64,000 nt of DNA from Gnetum montanum. Lineage: Eukaryota; Streptophyta; Gnetopsida; Gnetales; Gnetaceae. Position 1 is the stretch's first letter. The number at the start of each line of letters is the position of its first letter. Shown one piece after another: positions 1 to 12,479 of this stretch. Below the pieces are notes generated by a model. The model saw only the letters and a program-made list of their open reading frames with translations, ran no database searches and was not told the origin of the DNA. Made by a program: the position numbers and the translations under genes. Where the stretch lies: contig MNCI01038362.1 in NCBI GenBank assembly GCA_015680685.1, positions 128,499-192,498 of the forward strand, written 5' to 3'.

Positions 1-88
1 AAGGCATTTAGTCTGCGGAGTTCGACCGGATCGCGCGTGTACGCTCGTATTCGTATGGTGGAGTGTAGGGGTACCTCGCCACTCATCA
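1..88 (+). repeat. 3' end of an Athila-like LTR inserted in gag
   Basis: These bases match the terminal part of the LTR at 45,636-46,551 almost base for base (for example ATTTAGTCTGCGGAGTTCGA) and end in CACTCATCA, the same end as the LTRs finishing at 37,175 and 57,548. The sequence that follows is gag of a different gypsy element, so this is the tail of a solo LTR or 3' LTR inserted in that gag. The rest lies before the window. Confidence 0.8.
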
Positions 89-2330
89 ATCCCTAATACA
101 AGCATTTGCACAAACTAAGAGCATTCTGGATGGAGCAAAGGCTAGCAAGGATTTGACCTACATGGCCTACAAAAGCTTACACACAAAGAAGAAGAAAGAC
201 AAGCACAAAGCTAAGCAACCAACCACAACCATTACAAAGATGGCCAATGAGCCTAAGCTGACCAATGTTAAACCAACAGCTAAGCTGCCTAAGGCCCCGA
301 CCAATCACAGCAAGGCAGCTACCCCTAGCCTAGCAACAAACAACCAATCTATGTCATTATCAGCTATGGCACTAGGCCTAGCTTTGAGAACAAGAATCAC
401 TCAAAGTATACATTGTTGCCCATGAAGCGATCAAAGTTGTTGGACCAACTACTTCACGCTAGATGCATCTAGTACAAGCAAATGTCTGAGGACACTCACA
501 AGTAGCATGATCAATACTACAAGCTCCATAGAAGTCCTTCAACTACACTACCAAACAAGCCCCTAATCCCTAAGCATTTTAGATTGGGCCGATTTTGCAA
601 GTATCACCAACTACAAGGTCATGACATAGACTTTTGCATGGCTTTGTAGGATGACATCCAATGCATGATTGACAAGAGCGAGTTGGTCCTTGATGCTACC
701 AACCTGATGCTCCCCTAGAACTAGTTGATGAGGGTTTACAAGGATCCACTTAATGCAAGCGGTGCATGGTACATCATCAATGCCATTAGCATTGATGACG
801 ATGCAAAATCAACACAAGAGCCATTTGTAGTTCATGTGCCTTCTAGTAACACTAGGGCCCCCTCAACACCAACTAGTTTAAAAACCCTTTTTTTCATAAG
901 AGCATCACCTCAGGTGCCCATAACACCCTTTTTTGTTAGGGCCCCACAACACGTCACAGCTGTAATAGCCCAAACACCCTTCATCATGAGGATGTCATAG
1001 CGTGCAGGCGCCCCACTTGTTGGAAGCCTAATGGTGGGTAATGCATTGGCCCCTACTTGACCATGACCCCAACCTACAAGGGACACTAACAAGCAAATGA
1101 TATGGCAAATTGGGAGGCCCAATGAACACCTCGCTAATCAAATGCTTAGGCAACACCAAGAGTAAAGGGCATTAGGCCCACCAAATCCTATTCCATTATC
1201 CTCCATACTAATTGCCTAACCAATTGAAGAGGCTACCACAACAAGCAGTCAACCAAGGAGCAATGAGGCTCTAAAAAAATTGAGTAGCCAACAATGAAGC
1301 ACTGAGACTCAAAAGTAAACAAAACAAGTAAGGCTTAAATCCACTCCATGAGAGATCTGTCGCTTAGGATGAATGAAGGAGATGAAGGCCACCAACAACA
1401 ATGTGGTAGATTATGGCAAAGACTTCCGTGATGCATTCGCATAGGTTAAGAAACCTATATGACTTGGCAATGACTTCCTCCATCCATTATGAAGCATTAG
1501 TATGCATGTTGAATTCCATTTCCATTACAGAGGACATTCCAATAGACAAATAGTCCATTCACACTATGATGTTGCCTCTTCCCTCGCAAGAATCAAGTTC
1601 AAGGCCCCTAGCATTTCATGATGAGGCAATTAAGGTGGACCCCAAGAAGGGTTAAGTCATTACTATGCTAATATTCATTACCACCTACATGGGGGAATGA
1701 AAAATTCAAAGGGTGCATGTCAATGACGAGTTTGCAACCAATGTCATCCCATACACAGTCGTTGACAAGCTTGGGCTTGCTGACCAAATTCAACTAATGA
1801 AGACAACATACTTGAAATCCTTCAATGGATCTCTTGTTGTTGTATAGGAAACTATCACAATAGCCTTCGTAGTAGAGAAGTGATCCCCCACCATAGCCAA
1901 ATCCATAGTGATTGAAGAGATGCCAAGTTTCAACTTGATCTTGGGTAGGCCCTGGTTAGCCTAGTTGTAGACTGTCTCTTCCCCAATCCATTAGGAGATC
2001 CACCTTCTATACAAAAGTGAAGAGGTTATCATACATGGTGATAATGTAGCCCCTCTAATCATTAGCAACATTAATGCTAAGCAACGGTCAGAGGTGGAGT
2101 TCCTCAGTAACATGCCTCCCACAAAGGACGAAGGTGAAAAATGTGAAGCAAACTAACTCAAAGAGCCAACAGAAGCCCTGACCCTTCAGAAGATACTTTG
2201 TGGGTAAAATTTCCTTTAACATAGCTAAAAAAGTTCAAAATAAACACCATATTGTACCCTCCAAACCCTACGCACCTCCTAACCCACACCGAATTAGGAA
2301 ACAACTATGTGACTAAGGTATCCCCTTGGT
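89..2330 (+). pseudogene. Decayed gag-protease of gypsy (Tat-like) element B
   Basis: Frames broken by many stops can be pieced together by comparison with element A at 10,960-13,140. Shared landmarks are a Lys-rich stretch after AYKS (153-425), a zinc-knuckle variant C-x2-H-x3-G-H-x4-C (about 596-637, reading CKYHQLQGHDIDFC), the following DDIQ-MID block, the phrase VYKDPLNA (about 730-760), and a retropepsin-like part near 1,690-2,060 with NVIPYTVVDKLGL and LILGRPWLA. The role would be capsid formation and polyprotein cleavage in a retrotransposon. The 5' part of gag is cut off by the LTR fragment at 1-88. The frames are too damaged to work. Family assignment is by eye. Confidence 0.75.
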
Positions 2331-2564
2331 CTAACAGGCACTGGGTCCCTGCCTACCCCACTTTTGCACACTTTGCTTATTTACATTTTTTTTGTATTTT
2401 ACATTAGATTGTTTTTCTGCATCTTTTTCATTATTCCTTTCTTTATGCATTTTCTCTATTTGTGCATTACACTAAGTTTACATTTTCACTTAGTTTCTTT
2501 TAGTAGTTAGTTTACATATAAACCTTCAAAATACATAAACACCATAAAATGCAAAAGTTACAAA
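2331..2564. other. T-rich spacer after protease
   Basis: This is a pyrimidine-rich stretch with repeated TTTACATTTT-like words, and no gene was recognised. The same position in element A (13,180-13,260) is shorter and also T-rich. Confidence 0.4.
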
Positions 2565-2860
2565 AGAAATACCAGGGCTCACTACAGCCTTAAACTAGCA
2601 ACACATGGCCTACCATGGCCTTAAACTGGCAATCTCTAGCCCGAAATGGCCTTAAACTACTATGCAACCCATCATGGCCTAAAATTGGTAATCTCTCTTA
2701 AGTCGCATGACTCGAAAAGGCCTTAAACTAGTGCATGACCTACCATGGCCTAAAACTGGCAATCAAATTTTCTTTATCACCAAGGCCCAGAATGGCCTAA
2801 AACTATCAAATCATTATCTACATGTGTGTCCTAAAATGACCTAAAACTAGCAATCACATT
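2565..2860 (+). repeat. Short tandem array, TGGCCTTAAACTGGCA type
   Basis: About nine degenerate copies of a 30-45 bp unit are built around ATGGCCTTAAACTGGCAATC. The array lies directly after the protease region and before the antisense module. Element A has the matching array at 13,262-13,492 in the same position. Confidence 0.75.
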
Positions 2861-3029
2861 ATCTATCGCATCATTTCCACAACACATAGCAAATAAATAC
2901 AAAACTCCACTCATCATGCACTCCACATAGCAAAAATCCACTACATCTCATAAAAATAGTAGTACATATCATTCGCATTACACCACAAAAATATACAAAA
3001 TGTAGAAGGACCCAAAGGTAGGGCTACAT

Positions 3030-6000
3030 TAGGATTTACCTAACTGATGGCGCTAGGTTGGGGAAAGGCTCCTCTTCTTCCATCATGTTACTGGGGCCTA
3101 CAACATCGCCTAGTGCCTATCAACAACAACAACATCAAAACATAAAAATTGTAAGCAAGTGTACAATATACACCTAATAGAAAAAAGCATAAAAAGTAAC
3201 ATAAAATAAATAGCTAAGAGAGTCCCACATCAACCATGTCTAGGGCTATTCTATCAAGGCTCTCCTCCAAGCATTAGAGGATCTTAGCCTCTGATAGCTA
3301 TGCCCAGTCTTCCTAGTTGAAGTTAATACCCACAAGGGTCTTGTCTTCATCCATAGTGGTCCATGTGGATGGCTACATAGAAAAGGTGATAAATAAAGCC
3401 TCCCTTAAAGGCATGGCAATCTCTCACTCAGGAGAATCACTAACGACTATGTGGCAAGTAAATATCTCAAGAGCTCGACTCCTGCCAATCACCTCAATGA
3501 ACAACTCAAGGTAGCAACCTTTGATAAATGCCTCTTTGAGTTGTTGTAGATATGTGTCTTGCTCACAATTGTAATGGCACTTGTGGTCCTTCTACATGTG
3601 CCCCCAATTGCACACCTTAGCGCTAAAGCTCATTCACTTCTAGCCTTTCTGAGCAAGCAGGTCCATTTGTAACCTCTACTTGATGACCTCCCAAGTGGCC
3701 TCAATCTTGCCTTGGATTGCCAACCAGTACCTAGCACAATCAATCTCTGTGGTCCACCAGGTATCATCTCCCCATGCCCAAGCCAACAAAAATTCATATA
3801 GAGATTGAAGGTCCCTCATCTTCTCATTTTGTCTTTCCACTATCTCCTGAAACTCATGCATGCATTTCCATAGGTGCTCATTCGAGCACTTGTAGTTGGA
3901 TAATGCTTCTGCATTAGAAAGCATGCACTTGCTAGCTACTTCGTACATGCAGCAAGGTACTTGCTCAACTTTAGGGGGATACTTGGGGATGGCATCCACT
4001 TTGACCACCCAATTCGAATCCCAGTGGAGCTTAGAACCTATTGGCATTCAATAAGAAAATCAACATTAGCCAAAAACTAAGCATAAAATTGGTAAAGTAA
4101 TGCAAGCAAAACAACATGCATGCCAAGCTCAGGATCTATCTACTATATGTGGTGCTCAACTATGCCTTCCATGAAGGAAAATTTATCTGGCATCTCAACC
4201 CATAGCTTCATGTGGTGGGCAGGTGCAGGTGGTGGATCACTGGTAGGAACATTAGAGGCTATAACCCAACATGATGCAATGTTTAGCAACAACTAAATAG
4301 CCAAAGATGCAAGAGAAAAAGAAAAAAAATAGATGGCAACTTAAAGCACTTACAAAGTAAGCCCTCAGGTGTGAAAGCAGGGGGATCCCCTAGTTGCACA
4401 CCATCAAAGAGACTGGCAAAATCACCCTCATCAAGGTAGAACAGCCCCTATATATCAAACTGCTAGAAGGCCTCTATGGCCTTATGTAGCTCCTCCCTAG
4501 GTGCCTCCTCCTCCTTAGCTTAAGAAGGGGCTATCTCTACGACTATCGCTACCATTGCTTTGGCAGCCCTCTCACCTAATGCATGAAAATAACATAGTAG
4601 CATTAGTGTAACATAATAAGAAAACATAAAAATTTACAAACATAGATAATTTTAAGAACAAATGCATCTACACATGAACTAACCTACAACATCCACATGC
4701 AAGGTCAGTATCTTGAGATGGATTTTCTTGGCACCTACCTATCCAACTATAGGGGAAACCTCCTCTATTGGGCATGACCTCTTGATCTTTATCTTGGAAG
4801 GCCCCACTATTTCTACAATGTAATGGTTGACCCTATTCACATCCCCAATAATAGTTGGGGGACACTTGCCCATGTTGTCACAAGAGTAATGTGACTGTGA
4901 CCTTCCTAGATGACCTTTATTCATAACCGAATATGACTCATCGATCCTTTCTAGGGGGTCCTACATGGGAGAGGTGGTGAACAAGTGTTTAACTCAAGGC
5001 TTCAATAGCTATTCACAATCCTACACTACCTAGTGCCCACTATCTTAGACCACTAATAACTCTATGAACCTCCACGGATATGCTACAAAGAATTCCAAGT
5101 GCACGTGAGACCTTGCTTGGAGGTTGTAGTCAAGTCTAGTGATCTTGGCTTACAGTCTGGCAATGAGAAAGGAGGCCTAGTTAAACCTTGTGTCCTCCTC
5201 CAATACCTCCCTCATCACCTATGCTTGCTCCACCCTAAGGGTTTTTCCTTGGAAGAGCAACTTCGGAAAGGCATGGGCATGAAAAAGAGGGTAGAACTCC
5301 TAGACATTAGGCATATGCATGTCTTTAACCATGATTCTTTTATGAGATCAAGTAGTTTCCAACCACTCCTTGATCTCTCCTTTGTGTTCCACCTTTCTAC
5401 TAGCCTTGTCAATGACTAATAGGCCCTTAGAGGAGAAGCCAAAGAGATCAACAAAGAAGGCATCATTGAGGTCCAGGACTACCCTCACTTTGTGCACATT
5501 GGTGACAAAGTGGTGGGCATTGCTACTGAAGGAGTCTATAATGGTGACCATCTTGGCCACCGAAACGCTTGGGATAAGGGCCAAACAAAGGTCCATCAAC
5601 CCAACACATGTGAGCTAACTGGTCAATGCCTTTGAGACTCAATGGCACAACCAATGTTGTGTCCCCTCTACATCACCGTACTTGATTATGAGAGTGGCCT
5701 CACTATGGTTAGTGGTAACCACCATCATCTTTCCTGAAGCAAATATAGCTATAACATAGGAAAAATTAATGTTAGCATTATGCAGGGAAAAATCCATGAG
5801 TGCATGTGAGCAAGCTTAAAAGCTAAGCAACAAGTGCTTATGTGGAACAAACGATGTGGGCATTGGTGGTGGCAATGTAACCAACTCCTTAAAGTTAGGC
5901 TTACCACTACTTGAATGCCTTCAAGTATTGGGTGGAGTATTTCTTTAAGTCCTCTCCCACCTACTCAATCATGACCTCCCAAAAGTTCATACTAGAGAAG

Positions 6001-6480
6001 AACACCTCTAGGGTTGTGCAGGTTAAGGCAAGAGCCTCTAGCTCACCATGGAGCCCCTGATCATCAACTTTAAATTTGGCATAAAGCATGAGCACTTAGC
6101 GGTTAGCAAATCTAGTAAGGATCAATCACACGAAACATAATGCAGAATCATAAGAGCGCTTACCCTCCAGCACAGTATATAGTTCTAGATGGATTCTGGA
6201 ATGTGGTATGCACATGTAGAGCAAAAAAGAGGGTGTTTCTCCTAATATAACATGAAAAATTTGGCATCCCCTAGATCCTAGATAAGGGATGAGAGCCTCT
6301 ATGGCTTTGCCTTAAACCACTTGCTCTATGATCACTAGTCATTAGCTCATCAAGCATAAACCTTAGTATGTCTCGATTGGCCTTGGGCAGCAATCTCTCG
6401 GTGATGGCAGCCATAGCCTCCATTTTCAAGTGTGATCACATGATCACAATGAACTACTGTAGCAAGAATGCTAAGAACTT
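3030..6480 (-). pseudogene. Antisense multi-exon gene of element B (decayed)
   Basis: Read on the minus strand, several blocks match the antisense gene of element A. Around 6,170-6,440 both share SHL, then ITERLLPK..RDILRFM, ending in a segment TIYCAGG followed by a GTAAG donor near 6,165. The block at 5,348-5,599 (MMDLCLALIPSVSVAKM..) matches 15,130-15,333 of element A. The exon at 3,676-4,035 opens after a TTG..CCAATAG acceptor and encodes about 120 residues that look coiled-coil-prone. The last exon, near 3,037-3,085, is acidic and starts after a GTTGTAG acceptor. Stops interrupt it. Function is unknown. The central block vaguely resembles the plant transposon-protein domain PF20167, which I cannot verify here. 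Confidence 0.6.
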
Positions 6481-6959
6481 AGATGCCCCTAGCTGAAACC
6501 ATATTGCTTAATGACCCAACTTTATATTTGGGGCAAGTGTGTTGGGCACAGGCTCGTTCATGTAGCAAAGGATGCCAACAAGCTCCACAACCACCATGAT
6601 TGGCTTTAGCAACACCATGAAATCATACAAATGAATGTAGCATTAGTATAAAATAGATGCATTTTGTCAAAAACTCATTAGTTTACACTTAGCAAAGATT
6701 AGCATGGCATAGCATAACTTAGATAAAATATATCCTAAGGTCCCCTAGGCCCTGCAAGTATAGGACATCAACATATACATTTGATGTGCCTGGTACTCAT
6801 CGAGGTATAGCATATTAACATAGCATAAGTATTTCATTTCACACATGTGCATGTTTGCATTGTTTTCATTTACATGTTTTAGTAGTTTGGCATCATTTCG
6901 ATTTGCAAGATTAACGTTATTGTAGTTTTTAGCATTGTGGGCATATTTTTACATTCAAC
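6481..6959. other. No gene recognised
   Basis: AT-rich sequence that would be the 5' side of the antisense gene of element B. I found no counterpart of the MAPRKERKH start or the TATA box seen in element A. Confidence 0.4.
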
Positions 6960-7240
6960 AAAATTTTTTAAATTTTTTCTAACTCCAGGTAGCACAGCTT
7001 GAAGTAGGCACAAAAAATTATAACTCTAGGCTACCTCTAGGAGAATAGTTCAAAAACGTGAAAAATTTTCTAATTGTCAACTACGCTTTCCAAGGAGCAT
7101 AGCCCTCAAAAGCTTCAAATTCTTTTTAAAAAATTTGATTAAGTATTGGCTACACTCCCATGGAGCATAGCTCCAACAATGATCTTTTTTTTTATAGAAG
7201 GAAATAATAGTCTATGCTCTACATCCCTGCACCTCCTACA
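6960..7240 (+). repeat. LTR-like fragment with palindromic CTACACTCC-GGAGCATAG motif
   Basis: The words CTACGCTTTCCAAGGAGCATAGC (7,083-7,105) and CTACACTCCCATGGAGCATAG (7,150-7,170) are imperfect palindromes of the kind that fill the LTRs at 29,018-30,652 and 30,813-33,223. The surrounding AAAATTTTCTAA phrases also match those LTRs. This is probably a piece of a related LTR, with ends undefined. Confidence 0.45.
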
Positions 7241-7656
7241 ATTGTGGTCACTACCACAGTGGCTGTGCCACTATGTCCCATGGCACTGCCCTACCTCATG
7301 CTTCGTTGTGGCCTTCACTGCACATCCTACCTTATAGGTAGTAATAACCCTTAAACCCTCATCCCTACCACCACTTCTCTACCCCTACAGCATGCCCATC
7401 CATCATCGTTGCAATTCTAGACCCCACATAGATGGCTGAAAATAATAATGATGAAAATCCCTAATAGCACCCTCGACCCGTGGTGGCCACCCATGGATGT
7501 TGTCGACATTGTTGCCCTTGCTCCACACATAGTCAAAAATGTGGGGTGAATAGAGATAATCATAATGATGAGTCGCCAAGCCTCAGTTCTACAGGTAGCA
7601 ACCCTAGGGTCACCATCAAAACCTTGATCTACTGCCCTGAGCACCCCCATGGCTAC
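7241..7656. other. No gene recognised before an assembly N
   Basis: Low-complexity, C-rich sequence with short open frames on both strands that overlap each other and have no family features. It ends at a single N (7,657). Confidence 0.4.
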
Positions 7657-7657
7657 N
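7657..7657. other. Single ambiguous base at a junction
   Basis: An N sits exactly where homology to the LTR at 23,196 begins. The first ~65 bp of that LTR are missing here. No flanking duplication is seen, unlike the other two Ns. Confidence 0.8.
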
Positions 7658-7880
7658 TACAAGTGAAGCATCATGGCATTTTGGCTGGAAATGAATGCAC
7701 TGAGTTTAGATTGTCCAGTTTGGTAAATTTTCTACTCCCAGTGTTGATAGGCCCGATAGACCCTCCAGCCTGCCCACCTGGGCAATTCACTCAGCTAATA
7801 GTCTATTCAGAAACCATGCTTAGGGTTGTCGGTAGTTCTTAGGATGCGTGAAACAGTTTGGCAAGTTTTCTACTGAGGAA

Positions 7881-8670
7881 GTTTGCTACGCTATGAAGCG
7901 TAGCAAACCTCAGAAGATAGTTGCTCAGGCAACCAAACTATTGCAAAACAAAGTATTACGCTATGTTATGCTATGCAGCGTAGCATAGCGTAACAAAGGC
8001 AAGACAGAAAAGNTTACGCTATGCTATGCTATGCAGCGTAGCATAGCGTAACAAAGGCAAGACAGAAAAGCCCAACTTACCTAGTGATTCCAATTGCACT
8101 AGGCAAGCACTCCGGCCTTCAAAACCAGTTGCCTTGTTCAACTTCAAGTCCTTAGCAAAGCTTCTCATCAGAGAGTGGTGGATTGAACAGAAAGAAGGAT
8201 ATGCTGGCTGCTACATTGTGCTATGCTGCATAGCATAGCACAGCATAGCAACAATTCAAAAGCAGCAATGAGCCTCTTAGATGCAAGGTCAGCAAGTTCA
8301 CAGATCTCTCTTCGCAGAAGGAAAAAGTTACAACTGTTAGCATGATCAGAGCTCCAAGCAAGCATTTATGACTTCAACATGGATCACGAATGAAGCCAAC
8401 TGCTACGCTATGCTACACTACATAGCATAGCGTAGCGTAGAAAAATATGCATATCAAACCAAGTGTTGCAAAAGTTGACTTGACGTGTAGCAAAGCTTCC
8501 AGCAGATGCAGTTAACTTCAACACCAATTTCTTCTTCAAACTGGTGGCTACACTATGCTACACTACATAGCATAGCACACTATAGTAAGCTGCTACGCTA
8601 CATCAACATGCTATGCTACATTGCGTAGCACAACGTAGCACAGCATAGTAGGCAACTACGCTACTTCAGT
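7881..8670. repeat. Cluster of U3 hairpins built from GCTACGCTATGC
   Basis: The first is perfect: 7,881-7,892 and 7,897-7,908 form a 12-bp stem with a 4-base loop. Further dyads lie near 7,956-7,996, 8,214-8,250, 8,400-8,445, 8,545-8,582 and 8,590-8,665. The 3' LTR has matching but altered dyads at about 23,490-24,210. Confidence 0.8.
7956..8070. other. 57-bp duplication around N (assembly join)
   Basis: 7,956-8,012 and 8,014-8,070 are the same 57 bases with one difference, separated by a single N at 8,013. The same pattern and length recur at 50,955-51,069. Best read as overlapping contig ends that were abutted rather than merged. Confidence 0.85.
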
Positions 8671-8854
8671 GTGCCTCATTCCTCATGTGCATTGTTGGCA
8701 TACTTGAATCCAGCATCTCCAATTTCAATAGCATAATTGCAGCATGGTAGGCTTGTTAATTGGCTTTACATGTTCATGTAGCATGGACACATCAGCATCT
8801 TGTAGGTCCAGGACATGTGGTGTCCAGGCCACATTTCTGGTGTGCTCCTGGTCC

Positions 8855-8862
8855 TATAAATA
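8855..8862 (+). promoter_or_regulatory. LTR TATA box
   Basis: TATAAATA preceded by GGTCC, about 640 bp before the LTR end. The same element is at about 24,404 in the 3' LTR, 29,960 in LTR C and 53,212 in the solo LTR inside the copia element. Confidence 0.6.
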
Positions 8863-9504
8863 CCATGACAAGAAACGCTCAAAGGGTTGGCAAAAATTGA
8901 TTAGCAAATTTGAGTGGGGTTGGTAATTTTAGGCATTGCTAGCATTTTTTGTTAGCAAGTTGGCAAACATTGTTGTTGGAAAATTGGAAAAAATTAAAAT
9001 GGTTAACATTTTGCTTTGCATTCTGTGAGCTCTTTTTTGCTACCTTTGTAGCACTTTGCATTATTAGCCTTTGAGTTCATGTTCAAGAATATAATTGGCC
9101 TACTTTGAACATATTGGTTACCTTTGGGATCTCTGTGCTTCCCAATGTTACACAACTGATTGTATCCACTTCAATAAAGAAAAATCATAGTCTTGAGGTG
9201 GTGCATTTTCTAACTCTAGTTCACATTACATTTCTGCTCATTATTATTGCATTTTACATTGTTTTTCACTTCATTATATTTATTAATTTTTATATTACAT
9301 TACAAACATCTCTTCCGCATTACACATTTATGAAAGGTTAAGTGACACCAACTAAATCCCTATCTGATTGACCAGACCATTCAGGGTGCCCCATTCCCAT
9401 TTTTAATCTAGCACAGCCCTAGCACAGATCCAGGGTTAAGAATGTTCATCCAATAACCTCTTGGTGTTTCCAACTGCCAACATTTTCAGTCACTACAATT
9501 TTTC

Positions 9505-9520
9505 TGGCGCTAGAAGGAGA
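9505..9520 (+). other. Primer-binding site of element A
   Basis: TGGCGCTAGAAGGAGA starts 7 bases after the LTR end. TGG at the start is complementary to the CCA end of a tRNA. The inverted element has the matching TGGCACTAGAAGGAGGG on the minus strand (30,790-30,806). I cannot name the tRNA with confidence. Confidence 0.65.
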
Positions 9521-10239
9521 GCCTTTTGGTGCCTTTTCTATGTTTCACAATAGTCTTGCATGCGTTCTGTACCCCGTCACACACTAGCATAAACATGACA
9601 CCCTCTTGCGATTGTTTATGCATCATGTAGTGCAAATCGATCGCTTCGATGGTTCCTCTGGAATCCTGCAAGACAGAAAGCCTCTGATCGCCTTCTAATC
9701 TCCTTGTTTTCCTTGTCTGCAAATCCCTTTTAGCCTTACGAAAATGATTTCCTTGAGCATAGTAGCTATTACTCTAATGTTGAGGTCCCCCTCTTGGTTC
9801 AAGGCATCGTAAGTGCCGAGCAGCTGCCCAGCCCAGTGCTAAGGCCATGTCAATCTCTAACGATCCAAAACCAAGAACCTGAGGGCTCAACTCAGCAATA
9901 CGAGTAGTATAACTTCCTTTGTGCTAACGCTCAAGCAAACCTTCCCTTAGATATACAAGAACTCGAGAACAAATGCACCTTCGAGTTCACTTATTGTAAT
10001 GAGAGGGAATTTGTTCCCACCCCTGGCATTTCTATTCCTTTTACCTAAAGACATCAATGGCTCATAGATCAGCTGATAGCAACCATTAGATCTAGGGAGT
10101 CACAAGACACAACATCTCACCATGACGAGGCATTCCAAGATGGACAAGAAGAACTAGATTCCCTATCTGAAAGTGGGGATCAAACTAACCTTGTCACCAT
10201 TCTTCCCACCTCGTCTTTCTAGACAAACTCACTCTCTAC
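9521..10239 (+). other. Leader between primer site and gag
   Basis: I cannot trace a clear reading frame. It probably holds the untranslated leader and the decayed N-terminal part of gag. Confidence 0.4.
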
Positions 10240-12100
10240 CACCGCTTCCTTCATGATCACGTCTGCACTGTCGCAACCCGCGATTACATCAGCAATGGGT
10301 AGCCATGCCATGTCCTCAGCATATCAACACGCCTACTCCCCTATCTCATTCTCAGCCCCAACAAGCAGTGCCTTTCATAGGGGTTGCCCCAACAACACTG
10401 CCTATGGGTCATGTCGCTGCCCCTACCACCCAACTGTCTACATCATATTCAAGTCTAGATCAAGCGTTCTAGCTTATCCAGACCCTTACTGAGGAAATTA
10501 AACATCTCAAAGCTACCAATTCTGACATAGTACAAGTCATGGACTTTTACTAGGATGATCCCATCAGCCCAGAAGTCCGCACACTGACTTTATCCCCCAG
10601 GATGCCACTCCCCCATTTCACAAAATACAATGGGGAAGATGATCCTAACGCCCATCTTGTCACTTTCAGATCTAATTCTCTTCTTCTACAATAATGGCCG
10701 AATACAATAATCTACATCTTTGTTGTGTCTCTAATGGGGAAATCCTTGGACTGGTACCGCGTGCTTCCACACTCCTCCATATAAACCCTAGAGGAGCTCC
10801 TGACCTAGTTTGTAATGTGTTTCAAGTACATCTTAAGATCGGAACTTACACTAGATTAGCTAATGAGTGTAAAGCAAGATCCACTAGAGCAAGTCTAGAA
10901 GTTCATCCAGCATTGGAGTGCTACCCTTAATGAGATCCATGAGCCCATTGAGGAGGCCCATTTGCTAGTAGCCCCCCCGGGTGCAGTGAACAACTTCATC
11001 AAGTCCAAGTTGTACTACCTCACTCCCCGGACTCTTAGTCAAGCTTTTGCCCAAAAAAAGAGCATACAAGACATGGTCGAGGCAAGCAAAGACCTAGCTT
11101 ATGTTGCATACAAGAACACATTTGCAAAGAAGGACAAGGGCAAGGCTGCAACAGCCACAGTGGCTGCTGTGGCAAACGAAGCCAAGCCCAACAACAACAA
11201 CAAGAAGGTGGTTGCACCTGCACCTAACCCTGTGACCAAATAGGGTAATGCACCTCAATCCTTTGCATCTACATCCAAAGCATCTGCACCCCCTAAGCCA
11301 AACTTTGAGTGTAAAGATTGCTTCAACGATACCCCACTTCCCGTTAAGCCTCCAGAACTCCTAACACAATTACTAGTGGCGAGGTACATCCAACACAAGC
11401 AGTAGAGGAGGAAATTAAAAAACATCAACAGTACTATGAACTTCGTAGGAACCCCTCCTTGGCTATGTCTAATGAGCCGCCAATTCCTAAGAATTTCATA
11501 TTGGAGTGGTTCTATCACTACCATCAATAGTGTGATCACAACATGGATTACTGCATGGCATTAAAAGATGACATCCAAAGGATGATTGATCAAGGGAAAC
11601 CAGTTCTCGACAAGAGCAACCTAGTATGTCCTGAAAATCAATCTTTGCATGTTTACAGGGATCCTCTTAATGCCAACAACGTTAGTTACATCATCAACAT
11701 CATCGACATTGATAGTAATCCTAAACCACCCTAGCAACCGTTTGTGGTCTCTATGCCTCAGCGTAGCGTACCAGCATCATCAGTGGCTAAACAAACTCTG
11801 CAACAACCATTTGTCCTAAGAGTTCCTCCTCGAACATCCATCCCTACACCACCTATTAGCAAAATAGCACCACCACTGCACCCATTAACACCATTAGCAC
11901 CATTTATCATCAAGGGGCCAAGTCATTCAACCACCCCCGCCCCACATAACACAGCACAACAATCTTCTCACCCAAAGAAATGAGAAGAACGTTCGACAGG
12001 TGAGGCGTCAATAGAATGTACTACTCCAAGTACTTCTAAACCTATGCCCTCGCCCTCTGCAACTATGTCCCTATTGCTAAAAGATGACGTTGCTACATGT
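10240..12100 (+). pseudogene. Decayed gag of gypsy element A
   Basis: The capsid-like region is traceable near 10,600-10,930 (PHFTKYNGEDDPNAHLVTF, then LDWYRVLP). It continues as an open frame at 10,962-11,243 with LTPRTLSQAF and a Lys/Ala-rich tail. A damaged knuckle follows near 11,510-11,560 (YHYHQ-stop-CDHNMDYC), then DDIQRMIDQGKPVLDKSN. A Pro/Thr-rich linker fills 11,640-12,000. The frame is split by TAG and TGA stops and by shifts. Gag would form the retrotransposon particle. Element B repeats the second half at 89-840. Confidence 0.75.
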
Positions 12101-12479
12101 TCATGGTCATTGCCACCTTGCCCAAAAGGGTATGATCCTAGGCCCAAAACTACCCCTCCTTGGGAAATTCGTCTCTTGGGATGAATGGAATAAGAGAAAG
12201 GCAGCAAATAGGAAGGTGGCCCTGACCTGTTAAATGCTCTCACCCAGGTCAAGCAAGCTCTGAAATAGAAGAACACAACGATGAGCCTATATGACCTAAT
12301 TATGACTTCAACCCCATACCGTGAGGCTCTAGTTAGCATGCAAACATTAATACCAATTGAAGAGAACATGCTAGCAAAAGAAACAGTAATACACTCTATC
12401 ATGCTTCCTTCTGCGCCTGTAGAACCAAAGCCATCCCAACTGACTTTTTGTGACGATTCCATCAAGGAAGACCCTGAGA

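Larger units (their letters stand above)
7658..9497 (+). mobile_element. 5' LTR of gypsy element A (5' end missing)
   Basis: Matches the 3' LTR at 23,263-24,625 along its length: shared TTTGGC..GAAA.AAATGCACTGA, the block with GGCAATTCAC, and the later CAAAGGGTTGGCAAA. It ends CACTACA at 9,497, followed after seven bases by a primer-binding site. A TATA box lies at 8,855-8,862. The first part (7,881-8,670) is packed with short palindromes made of GCTACGCTATGC. A 57-bp duplication around an N (7,956-8,070) inflates the length. Confidence 0.8.
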
